A stretch of DNA of 64,000 nucleotides, taken from contig JAMZAV010003112.1 in the NCBI GenBank assembly GCA_024449915.1, positions 1-64,000 of the forward strand. Reading direction: 5' to 3'. Of this stretch, positions 1 through 10,437 are shown one piece after another. The stretch comes from Sweltsa coloradensis. Lineage: Eukaryota > Arthropoda > Insecta > Plecoptera > Chloroperlidae. A program made the position numbers and the translations under genes. Numbering within the stretch: the first letter of the stretch is position 1; each line of letters starts with the position of its first letter. The notes below the pieces were generated by a model. The model worked only from the letters and a program-made list of their open reading frames with translations. It searched no databases and was not told the origin of the DNA.

Positions 1-263
1 CTTAGTTCGTCTTCCGTACTAGTGCGTTTGGCACCAAAGGTTAATTCGTATTAGGCCTATAGGTTCTAGTTCACTATCGGTAAGTTAAACCGTTAGGCGT
101 TAAGCTATATCGTAGTGTTTATCAACACCACTAGTTTGAACTTACTCGTAATTCGAATTATAGTTAAACCGTTTTAAATTGTGTGATAAACGCAGATTGA
201 TTTTACATTGAGGAAAAAAATGGCAATGCTAGTTTAAGATCCCTTGATAGCAAAGTAACTCAG
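1..263. other. intergenic, nothing recognised
   Basis: AT-rich sequence with a few TAGGCCTA-type palindromes and no convincing ORF or repeat boundary. Its last 11 bases (aagtaactcag) are the left target duplication of the neighbouring retroposon. Confidence 0.5.
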
Positions 264-613
264 GGGCCATCAAATTCCAACTCGCAACCTTCTCGTGGTT
301 TGGCCCGTGATTAGGGGAGTTTTTCTCCCTGAAACTAATGGCGAGCTCTGGGTCGTCGTCGGGGAACTTTCCCCCTCCCTTTGACTACTTCCCCGACGGC
401 GACGACAATGACAACACGGACGGATGATGACGCAGACGGAGACGACCACGACGTGGGGGAACCCCTGCCCTCCCCATACGCTTGTGGCTGGTTCTGACCA
501 GCACAAACCTGTCCACCCCTTGTCCCCCCACGCCATCCCTTACGTCCCTCCCTTCGTCTCGATTAGCCAAGTTGCATAAATATGAGACATTAAGCAATAT
601 CCAATAAAAAAAA
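264..613 (+). mobile_element. SINE-like ~345-bp retroposon, copy 1
   Basis: This copy fixes the polarity of the family. It starts GGGCCATCAAATTCCAAC, contains the conserved hairpin around the AGGGGAGTTTTTCTCCCT stretch and the GCGAGCTCTGGGTCGTCGTC block, and ends CGTTAAGCAATATCCAAT followed by ten A (606-615). The flanks aagtaactcag (253-263) and aagcaactcag (614-624) match at 10 of 11 positions, a typical LINE-mediated target duplication overlapping the A tail. It lies just downstream of the stop codon of the CACTA-like gene and may form part of its 3' UTR in antisense. I see no clear tRNA-type A and B boxes, so the source RNA is unknown. The small ORFs here are products of the repeat, not genes. 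Confidence 0.8.
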
Positions 614-643
614 AAGCAACTCAGTATTGCCCTGTTCAAAGCT

Positions 644-2854
644 TTAGTCTCTTTCAAAACTATTAACTAAGTTGGAAATGAAAGTTTCGTCATCAATGAC
701 TATTTTTATACATTTACTTACAATTTCTGATGGAGGAATGGCTTTTAAAATGCTGTTTTCAGTATCAACTAGTTGTATGAATTTTGATGATCTTATCCCT
801 ATGTGAGTACATACTTCATTGTTTATGACAGCTAATTGTCTTCCAAGAAAAACACACTTTTGACTTTCATCGATATCATTGTCAAACAAAGTAATCACAT
901 TATGAATGTCAAAAATTGAATTGTCTCGCAGACGTACAGTGCAGTTTTGTCTTTTAATCAGACGATTATAGCCTATTGCATGTAGATTGATCCCTTTGTA
1001 AATACACCTTTCATGGACAGACACTTCCACATGATTCAATGCTGCACCACCCAACAAAGCTTCTACAGCAACTTGTTCAGGCACAGAAAGATGCTTGAAT
1101 TTGGCTGCACCAAGTAGTACAACCTTATCAACACGTACAGCATTTACACTTAGGTATTTACCAGAAAGTCTCTTTAAAAGTTTTTCAGCTTCCGGGTGCC
1201 AATTTAAAAATGGTGTTTCGTTAATTAAGAAATTCATTTGTTTAATTCGGTTGTAATTTTTGAAGATTTGGACTGAGATGTGTTGGGTTCCTGAAAATAA
1301 GTTTAAAAGAACCCCATTGAAATGTTCAAATATGAATGTAGATGAATCCCAAGGTGCCCCCCAATTCTTTACACTTTCTGGTAAATGAAGTAATGTGTGC
1401 AAATTGTAAGTCATGAAGGCTTGCCCATACAACTCCTCTGTTTGCAAGACAAAGTTCCTAATTGCTCTATTAGCACAATCAAAATCACAAACCTGGATTT
1501 TTTCCTTTAGTAAACTTGACATTGCAAACACCAGAAGTAGCCAATGCTTTAAATATTTAGTGGGCAGAATACCTTTGAGACAAGGGAGAGAATAATACAG
1601 TAAAAATGATCTGAACTCACTGGCTTTCCAGAGTTTTCTTTCATCTAAAGAACGTGGAGGTCTGGTTATTTCTGCAGGAGGCTTGATTTTTTCCATACGT
1701 TTAGATATCTGTGTACATTTATGACCACCAATATACCATGGTTGCATGGAGTTTGAACCATCTAGCCACTCAAAAAGAAACCACCGCACTATATCCAACA
1801 GAACATTGTGCATGTAATCCGGAACAAACGATGTTATGACATTAAACAACGGTATTAGCATGACCAAAGACGGACCTTTTACCCCATTAGAACTCTCTAA
1901 ACCGTGTTCAATTACCTCAGAAATGTCCTGTAAATGTTGATCTTCAGTTCTGGGTTCACCAGGTAGACCTCGATAAATTCTGGAGGTTCCACCCCCTCTC
2001 TCGATCCTTTCACCAGGAAGCAAACAGTACGAACATCCAAATTCCCCGTTGTACTGTTTGATGTTTTGGAGCAAGGGGCGAGCCACAGAGTCCACAGATC
2101 CAATCACGCAATGAACCTTAACAACTGTACCGTCATCAAGTGCAATACCGGTGTGATGCAAGACACGCAGCTCGTCGACAAACGGGCGGAGAAAGGTGTT
2201 CATTTCAGGCTTTGTACCCTGCCACAATCCTGTCAGCAAAACGTTAGCTTTTCTATCTCGGTACGATAGCTCGTTAATGGCAACTTGGATTGGCCAAACG
2301 CTGCACTTGGATGACTTGGAGGCTGAAGCCCCATCTGTATTCCACTGCAGTGTGATATCCAGTTGACCTATGTTGCCAGCATTAACATGGTTTTGGTACA
2401 TGTCCCCTGATGTCACACCACTTGACCCCATTCCTTTTCTTAGTTTACTTGAAAACTCGGGATTGTTCAGCAATCGCAGCAGTTGATCGGCAATTGGTTG
2501 ATGTAAAAAAAAACTTTTCTTTTGGAAAAGATGTGACATATGCTGTTCTTGTTCAAATAATGAACATGTTTCATTTCCACAATGATCAATTGTAGCATTG
2601 TTGAGGAACTTCAAAGGAGAATGGCAGTTTTTATCTGGACAATAAAAATGTTTATTGACTTTGGTTTCATTAAGTTCTTGTAAAAAATAGTATTTTGAGT
2701 GATTGATAACTGTTGGAGTGTGAGCATTGAGAAGGTGTAGAAGATCTGTCAGACCAATTTCAGGAAGATGATGTCGAATCATGAAAGCAAGTATTAATGC
2801 TGAACTTTGGGCACGGGTAATATGTGCTCCTGGATAGATAAGATCTTCCATTTC
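644..2854 (-). CDS. CACTA/EnSpm Tnp2-like transposase, exon 3 (catalytic part)
   Basis: This exon supplies 736 residues of a predicted 889-residue DDE transposase; the stop TAA is at 644-646. The acceptor (TTTTTGCAG before GAAATGG) sets the exon start at 2854, in phase 0 with exon 2. A C4 zinc ribbon (C-x4-C-x14-C-x4-C) lies near the start of the exon. It is followed by the diagnostic Tnp2 core: QWNTDGASASKSS (first Asp, about residue 327), SVWPIQVAINEL, GLWQGTKPEMNTFLRPFV, CVIGSVDSVARP (second Asp, about 408), GCSYC, DYMHNVLLDIVRWF, and FIFEHFNG (candidate Glu, about 663). In this family the enzyme cuts at CACTA-type terminal repeats. The frame is open over 2.2 kb with no stop, which is unusual in this window, so the gene may be active or domesticated. 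I see no CACTA termini. Confidence 0.9.
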   Translation of the reverse strand, partial: EMEDLIYPGAHITRAQSSALILAFMIRHHLPEIGLTDLLHLLNAHTPTVINHSKYYFLQELNETKVNKHFYCPDKNCHSPLKFLNNATIDHCGNETCSLFEQEQHMSHLFQKKSFFLHQPIADQLLRLLNNPEFSSKLRKGMGSSGVTSGDMYQNHVNAGNIGQLDITLQWNTDGASASKSSKCSVWPIQVAINELSYRDRKANVLLTGLWQGTKPEMNTFLRPFVDELRVLHHTGIALDDGTVVKVHCVIGSVDSVARPLLQNIKQYNGEFGCSYCLLPGERIERGGGTSRIYRGLPGEPRTEDQHLQDISEVIEHGLESSNGVKGPSLVMLIPLFNVITSFVPDYMHNVLLDIVRWFLFEWLDGSNSMQPWYIGGHKCTQISKRMEKIKPPAEITRPPRSLDERKLWKASEFRSFLLYYSLPCLKGILPTKYLKHWLLLVFAMSSLLKEKIQVCDFDCANRAIRNFVLQTEELYGQAFMTYNLHTLLHLPESVKNWGAPWDSSTFIFEHFNGVLLNLFSGTQHISVQIFKNYNRIKQMNFLINETPFLNWHPEAEKLLKRLSGKYLSVNAVRVDKVVLLGAAKFKHLSVPEQVAVEALLGGAALNHVEVSVHERCIYKGINLHAIGYNRLIKRQNCTVRLRDNSIFDIHNVITLFDNDIDESQKCVFLGRQLAVINNEVCTHIGIRSSKFIQLVDTENSILKAIPPSEIVSKCIKIVIDDETFISNLVNSFERD

Positions 2855-3978
2855 CTGCAAAAAGATCAAATATACAAATCAAATACAACATTTTGTATCA
2901 CACTGTCCTCACATCAGACATACGTTCATAGGACCTTTAAGGTAGGCCTACCATTGAACTTTTAAGGAGTAGGTTGTAATTTATGGTACTATCTACCATA
3001 ATGAATTACAGTGTAAATCAAGTTTGTTTTCAAAACACTATCACTACGAAGTTTATTGTAACTTATTCGTAGGTACTCGAAACTCGAATAACAGAATGTT
3101 CCAGCAAGTGTAGGCCTAGGCCTATCCTACCAGCTTTATAATCAGTGGCATAGCTAGTAACTCAAAGGCCTGGGTGCAAGGTTCTCTGATGGGCCACTGT
3201 AGTTGTGTGGGCTACACAGGGTCTGGGAAGCCCCAGCCGCCGGAGGCAGAAAATTTTAGGGACCTTTTTTTGCTCAAGATAGCTCCAGACAACTATTTTT
3301 CGAATAGGTACCCGGACAGATCACACAAAAACAGGACGATCTCGGTAAAACCGGGACGTCTAGTTACCCTATGACAATGACCCTATGTTTAAAACGATGC
3401 ATAAAATGCAAACAAAACAACAATGATTTAGTGCCATCTTTGTCATATAGACAAATTAATTTCCAACGTAGGGCCTTAATAAAGACATTTTATATTTTAA
3501 AATTATTTGTTATAATATTATCCAACACATTTAGGACACCCTCGCGTCTTTCGGGGCCCCTTCGAGGCATTGAGGGCCCCGACGGGGCCCTCAGACGAAA
3601 AAGACGAGACTCGAGAACGGTTCGTAAAAAAAAAGAAAGTGTGTTGTGAGCTTAACCATGTAGAATTTAAAAAAAATCAAGGCGCACACCTATTTGATCA
3701 TTTGACATGGAATCGTTTGCACCTGAATATAATGATTAGGCCTAATGCATCAACGTAAAATGTTAGGTAGGCCTACCTACCATTGCTTAAAAAGCATTAT
3801 TAGGCCTAGGCCTAGCCTATAACACTGAAACCAAGCTTTGATGTTTCTTTGATAGTTTGCAAAATAAAGATACCATCAAGAAAAACATGAATATAGGCTC
3901 ATTTTCTCGTGATCGTACGTGCGTAATCTGTCCCTTCTGTTTGGGTTGGTATTTTATCAGTTCAAGTGCTTTGGTTGT
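2855..3978. other. intron 2 of the CACTA-like gene, distal part
   Basis: Intronic sequence with TAGGCCTA palindromes. At 3144 it reads CAGTGGCATAGCTAG, which looks like a hAT-type terminal repeat; the matching opposite end was not found, so this is at best a fragment. A GC-rich stretch at 3540-3600 carries repeated GGGCCCC blocks. No coding exon is supported. Confidence 0.4.
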
Positions 3979-6294
3979 AGTCCGTGGAACAAGCTGCTAA
4001 AACTATAGGAACATTTCAAATCCGGAAACCAGCACCAAAATTTAGGAGCAGGTAAAAGACATATTTAAGAATGTTATTTTCACGGGGGACACGCATGGTA
4101 GCAAATAAGTCACCTGTCATGGCGTCCACAAGATGGCCGCCAAAATAATTCTTAAAATTGCTGTAACTCAAGAAGTAATCATTAGATTTGGATAAACTAG
4201 GTTTTTGTTTTATTTGGTTTTTAATGCTCTACAAAAATGTCATTAGAAATTTTACCGTAAATACAATAGTTTTAATTATATTTATATATTATTACAATGT
4301 ATTGCAATTATAGCACTTTTTGGTGTATATATAATTATTTATACGTAGAATTCGCTAGATTGTCATAAAATTTTCAGACTATACTAAAATAACGCCAATA
4401 AATCCAAAATTTAAAGTCCCGAAACGAAATTTTTGTAACTTTTTGATTAATTAATTAATTAAATTAAGCATTAATTAAATCCCAATTAAAAGTTTCTTAT
4501 TCACTTACCAAAGTCCCGTTGTGTATCACACAACAACAATAACACCACAATGAACCAAAAAAATATTAGTTCTAAAAATAAATTCCAATCACTTTCCTAT
4601 TAATTCAATTAATTCAATTAATTAAAAATAATGACAATAATCTCAATTAATTTTGTAAAATTAACTCAATGTAGTCGACCTTGGAATCATTTAAAAGCTT
4701 TTTTTAAGGCGAATAAATGTAATGAAGAATTTAATTAATTTAATTAATTAATCACCGAATTAATTACATTTTAGTTAAATTATCCCACTTTTGACATATG
4801 TATAGTTATGTATACCTTAAACTCAATCGATCGTCATAAAAATATACAACTTTACTGACATAATGCCAATGAATCCGAATTGTCATGTCCCGAAACAAAA
4901 TTCCTATAACTTACCGATTATTTAATAAATTTAATGAAGAATTACTTATATCTCAATAATTGTTATTGTCACTCAATTAACACATACAAAATGCCAACAG
5001 AAGTATCAAATATAAACAATGCAAGTGTAATTTTAAAAATTAATAGTCCCAAAATTAAGTTCATGCTACTTTTCTGTTAATTGAATTTCCCACAAAATTA
5101 TTTTCCTGTAAAATAAGCATGCAAATTGTTCCCAGTGTGGCTGTGATAATTTTACACAACACGTGGTGATTATATCAATTAATTTAATTAATTTGTAATT
5201 CAATTAACGGGAAAGTAGCATGAACTTAATTTTGGGACTATAAATTTTTAAAATTGCACTCGCATTGTTTATTTTTGATACTTCGGTTGGCATTTTGTAT
5301 GTGTTAATTGAGTGACAACAACAATTATTGAGATATAAGTAATTCTTCACTTGATTTCTTAATTAATCAGTAAGTTATATGAATTTTGTTTAGGGACATG
5401 ACAATTCGGATTCATTGGGATGATGTCAGTAAAGTAGTATATGTTTATGACGATCGCTCGAGTTTTAGGAATACATAACAATACATATGTCAAAAGTGGG
5501 ATAATTTAACTAAAATGTAATTAATTCAGTGATTAATTAATTTAATTAATTAATTTTTACATTACATTTATTTGCCTTAAAACTAGCTTTAAAATGATTC
5601 TAAGGTCGACCACATTCTGTTAATTTTACAAAATAAATTGAGATTATTGTCATTATTTTTAATTAATTGAATTAATTGAATTAATAGGAAAGTGATTGGA
5701 ATTAATTTTTAAAACTAATATTTTTTTGGTTCATTTTGGTATGATTGTTGTTGTGTGATACACAACTGGACTTTGGTAAGTGAATAAGAAACTTTTAATT
5801 GGGATTTAATTAATGCTTAATTTAATTAATTAATTAATAAAAAAGTAACAAGAATTTCGTTTTGGGACTTTAAATTTTGGATTTTTTGGCGTTATTTTAG
5901 AATAGTCTGAAAATATTATGACAATCTAGGGAATTCTACGTATAAATAATTATATATACACCAAAAAGTGCTATAATTGCAATACATTGTAATTATATAT
6001 AAATATAATTAAAACTATTGTATTTACGGTAAAATTTCTAATTACATTTTTGTAGAGCATTAAAAACGGAATAAAACAAAACCTAGTTTATCCAAATCTG
6101 ATGATTAGTTCTTGAGTTACAGCAATTTTAAGAATTATTTTGGCGGCCATCTTGTGGACGCCATGACAGGTGACTTATATGCTACCATGCGTGTCCCCCG
6201 TGAAAATAACATTCTAAAATACGTCTTTTACCTGCTCCTAAATTTTGGTGCTGGTTTCCGGATTTGAAATGTTTTTACGCTTGTTCCACGGACT
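3979..6294. mobile_element. 2.3-kb fold-back (palindromic) element
   Basis: The left arm runs from AGTCCGTGGAACAAGC at 3979 to about 5087. Its reverse complement returns from about 5198 to GCTTGTTCCACGGACT ending at 6294. The arms, about 1.1 kb each, are co-linear throughout with only scattered differences, separated by a loop of about 110 bases. Landmarks mirrored in both arms include the aagatggccgcc block, the AATTAATTAA runs and the acacaacaacaat block. There is no coding capacity. It sits within intron 2 of the CACTA-like gene. A non-autonomous DNA element is the likeliest origin, but I could not define a target duplication. Confidence 0.85.
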
Positions 6295-6489
6295 ATTGGT
6301 ACTATCAACAAGTTGAAAATATATTGTCGGAAAAGCAAGTTTGACCTGTCGATAACAACAAAGGCCTACACCCATTTCAGATGTCACGCGGCCCACGCCT
6401 ACACTCGCGCTCGGACTGCGTTTTTTGGTTTATTTGGATTAAGGACGCGTCAACCGTTAAGTCATAATGCACCACTCTAGCCTAGGGAA

Positions 6490-6700
6490 TATGGGGAGGG
6501 GCCCATGCTGGTCAGAACCAGCCATGGTTAAGGGGAGGAAAGGGGGTTTCTCACGTCGCGGTCGTCATCGTCTTTTTCATCGTTCGTTGTGTCATTGTCA
6601 TCGTCGTCGAGGGGTCGTCAAGGGAAGGGGGCAAGGTCCCCAACGACGATTGCCAGAGCTCGCCTCTAGTTTCGGGGAGTAATTATACTCCCCTCGTAAA
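6490..6700 (-). mobile_element. diverged SINE-like retroposon fragment
   Basis: This shares with the 345-bp family the blocks CTGGTCAGAACCAGCCA, the gtcgcggtcgtc stretch, GTCAAGGGAAGGGGG, AACGACGATTGCCAGAGCTCGCC and the GGGGAGTAATTATACTCCCC hairpin. It lacks both family ends and is more diverged than the other copies, so it is an old fragment. It lies inside intron 2 of the CACTA-like gene. Confidence 0.65.
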
Positions 6701-7330
6701 CTAGCTGATGTTTGCAAGGTCTGCGAATTTCTAAACATCGCAGAATGGAAATGATATTTAAAAAATAGTGCCTATGGAAGAACCGGTTCCGAATTAGTTA
6801 TTTCTAGGTAGATACCAGCATTAGATGGCTGCATCAGCTCCCGAACGGTTGCATTGTCTAAAATCCTAGCGTTCTGTTGGAAAATTTAAATATAGGGCCT
6901 ACATGAAAGGCCTATATACTATAATTATAGCATGCACCGACTTTTAACGACTCAATCTGGCGCATTCACCTTAGTTTCACCATATCCCCACAGTAGGCCT
7001 ACCAATAATATGTACTAATAAAAAGTAGCGAAACACGCTATCAAACCGTCACGCGCGCCCCTAGCGAAACTCAGAGTCAACTAACGATGACTGTTCGGTC
7101 GTGATAGTTTGAAAAAAGTTTTGTGTGAAGTTGTTATTAATTTTATACTAGTAACAATGTATTTTTTTAAAGAAAACCTACGGAGCTCGTTGAACAATTG
7201 TATGTAAAACACTGACTTTTAGACGGCGGAGGCTTTTAGTTGACTCACATTTGCTAGTGTCGCGGCGGTACGCGCAGCCGACCACGACAACAAATCACCC
7301 TGCAGGCAGTGCATTGAAGTTTCGCTACTG
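6701..7330. other. intron 2, unassigned
   Basis: I see no ORF, repeat boundary or RNA gene here, only two short TAGGCCTA-type motifs and some CG-containing sequence before the MITE that follows. Confidence 0.4.
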
Positions 7331-7333
7331 TAA

Positions 7334-8701
7334 GGCCGCGTTCACACTAATTGGTTTAGTTATAAGGGGATAGGAAATACGTGTTAAATTGTTTACGTTT
7401 TAGTCTTAAGAATTTGTTATAACAAAAACAAAATTCTTACGACGGACTAATCAGACGTTTTGTTATTTATATGACGACCAATGAAAAGGAGTAACTTCCT
7501 TATGACAGGCCACTGAAACATTACTAACCAATCCGGATATCGGATTTCTTGTTACCAGGGGCGGCTCGTGCATATGCGCACATACGCACGCGCACCCCCA
7601 AATATTTGCGATAACAAAAATAAATAAATTTCAAATCCACTCTCAATTTCCAATTCCAATTCCAATTTTTCAATTTCAATTTTCAATTAATATTTTTTCA
7701 TGGCCGGGCCAGAACATGCATATTCGGCAGTAGTCATTCTGCAGTCCGCTTTTCACCGACCGTCGCCAGCAATCCATTCATAGGCCTACTCGGCTCGAAT
7801 CTCAACACATTCCTTGTGCGGAGACATTCTTACCATACTCCCATAAGGGCCCATGCTTTAGATGTGAAAACTGACTTTTTTTTTTAACGTGGTTCTAATA
7901 GCAAGATGTTCGCACCAGCGTAGAGGCCGGCCGAGTAGCTTTCAACCAGCCATCAAAGGGGGGGGGGGTCTGTCAGTCGCCAGCTTACATTCACAACAGT
8001 TGTGCTATGGTGCCCAGGGCTGTGTAGTGTAGTGACGTAGTCGATAATAAATAATAAAATAAAAAATTACGTCAATAGTAAGTGAACTTATAATAGGCCT
8101 AAACAGTTTTATAAGAAAAACATTTTGTTTTAAAACAATGAACCAGTGGTGAGCAGGGCGCGGGTCGACGGAGTAGAGATGGGAGAGAAAATCTTTGGGT
8201 GTGTAATTTTACAATTTTAGGCCTACATAGTATTATTTTACTTTAAAAACTTGTTTTATCGGTAGAGGGAATTTTATCTGTGACCACCTGAATATTGTAG
8301 TAGGCCTATATTACTATAAAACAGCATGTCCGTTGTCCGTAAACATAAAAGGAATTTGGCGAAGTCTAAAGCCGGCAGAACACACGGACAGGGGATCGAA
8401 ATCGCGTCTCATAAGGAGTTTTCATTGTAACAATTGCATTCTGGTTTACCTATTTGAGGGCAAGATTTTCCCTGAAATCACATTTCAGGCCATCAAACAT
8501 AATGCAGGTCCAAAAAAAATTATGTGCCTCCGGCGGCTGGGGCTTCGCCACAGACCCCAGCATTCCGCGCCACCTCGTTACGCGGAATGGTATTTACATC
8601 TGTGCACCTCCACAATCTGAGCCCACGAGCCGCCCCTGCTTGCTACCATAACAACCAATAACAATTTCTTAAGACTAAACCAAAGTTATGTGAACGCGGC
8701 C
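7334..8701. mobile_element. PIF/Harbinger-type MITE, interrupted by a hAT-type MITE
   Basis: The termini are GGCCGCGTTCACA at the left and its inverted copy TGTGAACGCGGCC at the right, flanked by TAA on both sides (7331-7333 and 8702-8704). A three-base TWA duplication with such GC-rich ends is typical of PIF/Harbinger elements. The subterminal blocks also mirror each other (ggtttagt, acttaagacta and ttgttat). Without the inner insertion the element is only about 280 bp, so it is non-autonomous. It encodes no transposase. Confidence 0.8.
7556..8638. mobile_element. hAT-type MITE nested in the PIF/Harbinger MITE
   Basis: The perfect 15-bp terminal inverted repeat CAGGGGCGGCTCGTG is flanked by the 8-bp duplications cttgttac (7548-7555) and cttgctac (8639-8646), which differ at one position. 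Ends of the form CAGGGGC plus 8-bp duplications are the hAT signature. No hAT transposase motif is visible in any frame, so the copy is non-autonomous and relied on a transposase elsewhere. The short ORFs at 8333-8651 are incidental. Confidence 0.88.
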
Positions 8702-8872
8702 TAAGAGATTGTTATACTGTGATATCCCACTCCATCCTGCCTATGCACACTCCGGGCAGGTAGGGTAGGTACCAGATGACATCCTGTGGTGGCCATAAGC
8801 CTAGATAGTAGGCTAGGTACCTATGAAATAAGAAAATAAAATATGTTCCAGGGCCTAGGCTAGGCCACTTAC

Positions 8873-9175
8873 AAGGTTTTCAGCATCAAAGAAATTTTCA
8901 TTCCCATCATCATCGTCATCATCATTCATCACTTCATCAAGTGTGGAAGAGGGGTCACTCCCAGTTTCACTATCAGAAAAGTCTTGAGCATCAGAGAAAT
9001 TTTCATTTCCATCATCACCGTCATCATCAACATCATTCATCACTTCATCATCAGTGGAAGAGAGGTCACTATCAGTATTGTTGTACGTAGGCCTGTCAGA
9101 TAATCTTTCTTCACTGGCACTGTTAGGTAGGCCTATACCAATGTCAGAAGCATTGCTTGAATTTTCTGAATCAGC
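8873..9175 (-). CDS. CACTA-like gene, exon 2 (acidic linker)
   Basis: This 303-bp exon (101 codons) is bounded by the acceptor TTTCTACAG (exon starts at 9175) and the donor CTT/GTAAGTGG (exon ends at 8873). It is phase 0 at both ends and so joins exons 1 and 3 without a shift. The encoded stretch is serine- and acid-rich, with two imperfect copies of a DEVMND...D-run...GNENF unit, the second containing DDDDDD. This is a low-complexity acidic linker, probably disordered, between the short N-terminus and the zinc-ribbon/catalytic part. The internal duplication suggests recent slippage. Confidence 0.75.
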
Positions 9176-9542
9176 CTGTAGAAATAATAATTGATTAGTT
9201 CTTCAAATACCTAATTACTAACTAGCGATGTTTAAATAGACATCAGGTAAAAGGGTCATTTTATTTACTACCACCAGATGAGTGTTGCATCATGAATGTT
9301 TTATTTTTTAATTTTGCAATCTATACTGTTCCATCCATCTGCTTTGTAGGTTTGTAGGCAAAGATTGGCAAAGTCAAGTAAAGATAGATTTGAACCAAAC
9401 AACTCTGCCTAGGCCTAGGCCTACTCTAGGTAGTCATTTCGAGTGAAGATCCAGACAGTGGAGCCCTCCCCTAGATTGTCTAGGATAGGCCTACCCTAGC
9501 TTCCTAGGCCTTAGGAAAAAGTAGGGCCGCTAAGAAGCAAAG

Positions 9543-9569
9543 TAATTAATTAATTAATTAATTAATTGA
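9543..9569. repeat. (TTAA)n simple repeat
   Basis: A run of about seven TTAA units in the first intron of the CACTA-like gene, just downstream of the exon 1 donor. Confidence 0.8.
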
Positions 9570-9576
9570 TACTTAC

Positions 9577-9732
9577 ATGGTTTGGACCACAACCTTGGCC
9601 TAGCCCATTGTTTGTACAATCTTCGAGGATACGTTCTTGAGTTTGTTGGCCTTGTATTGAATCTCGATGATGTTTGGTGGACCTCGGGAAATTCTCTTCA
9701 ACATCTTCCAAATACCTCTTATATCGTCGCAT
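9577..9732 (-). CDS. CACTA-like gene, exon 1
   Basis: The ATG at 9732-9730 opens a 52-codon exon (starting MRRYKRYLEDVEENFPRS) that ends at the strong donor CCAT/GTAAGTATC. Exactly 156 bases makes the junction phase 0, matching exon 2. The basic start is typical of the short N-terminal exon of animal Tnp2-like genes. I chose this ATG because it is the only one in frame with the good donor. Transcription presumably starts in the sequence up to about 10.2 kb, but I see no defined promoter element. Confidence 0.65.
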
Positions 9733-10212
9733 TGTAGAGCCTAGGCCTAGCTAGGCCCTAGGTCTACTTTTGAGAGTTATGGCCAATTCAGCTCGGCTAG
9801 GGCTAAACGCAAAGGCTAGGGCCTAATGACAGAGGGCATTGAATAACCAGGGATTGGATAGCTACCTATTACCACAGATAATAGAGTTATCTGTGCTATT
9901 ACTATTACTATATATATACACAAAGCTAGGGGCCTGTGCTCTGGGCCTAGGCAGCCTATTCGGGCAAAGGCCTAGGCCTACCTACAATCAAAGCTACAAT
10001 CACAACAGAACAGGGCCAAACTGGTGCCAAAATGTTGCTGTCAGTTATATATTATTTTCTGTGTTATTTCATGCAATTTCAAGATTTTTTAGCTTATGGC
10101 GTGACGTGATCGAGGTGCAAAAGAAACTAGAAATCACGATGTTCTTCTGCAATCTCCACTCAAGCGCCCTTTGAAGCAAGAAATACGTTCTTTGAAGAAC
10201 GTTAGGCCTAAT
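9733..10212. other. upstream region of the CACTA-like gene
   Basis: This stretch is dense in TAGGCCTA and AGGCCTAGGC motifs, with no convincing ORF. The 111-codon plus-strand frame starting at 9839 shows no family features. It is flanked on the right by the CCTAC target site of the Gypsy insertion. Confidence 0.4.
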
Positions 10213-10217
10213 CCTAC

Positions 10218-10409
10218 TGTAATATATAGCGCTATTTCATGCAAGTAAGTTGGCATACCTGTATAATTTAAAACGTACCATGTACACTCTGCACTCTGGT
10301 GGTAAATAAAGGAAGAATAGCAGCATGGGAACTTGACGTCTTATCGGTAACCTTCTTCCTACATTCTTGTCTAGTATTATAGTTACATATTCGTAACGAA
10401 TACATTACA
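10218..10409 (+). repeat. 5' LTR of the Gypsy element
   Basis: A 192-bp LTR with TGTAAT...ATTACA termini. It contains a candidate polyadenylation signal, GGTAAATAAAGG, at about 10303. By eye it is identical to the 3' LTR over its whole length. Confidence 0.95.
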
Positions 10410-10412
10410 AAT

Positions 10413-10424
10413 TGGCGACGATGG
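10413..10424 (+). promoter_or_regulatory. primer-binding site
   Basis: TGGCGACGATGG lies three bases after the 5' LTR, where minus-strand DNA synthesis is primed by a host tRNA 3' end. The first nine bases match the complement of an animal serine tRNA 3' end (anticodon GCU, from memory). The tRNA assignment is inference. Confidence 0.6.
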
Positions 10425-10437
10425 TAAAATACTAATT

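Noticed and set aside
385..657. Small conserved proteins (LANRDEGRDVRD type) in many places
   Set aside because: These recurring frames are translations of the antisense strand of the 345-bp retroposon and appear wherever a copy lies.
9839..10174. 111-residue membrane-like ORF
   Set aside because: A hydrophobic start but no homology pattern, no splice or promoter context, and TAGGCCTA repeats within it.
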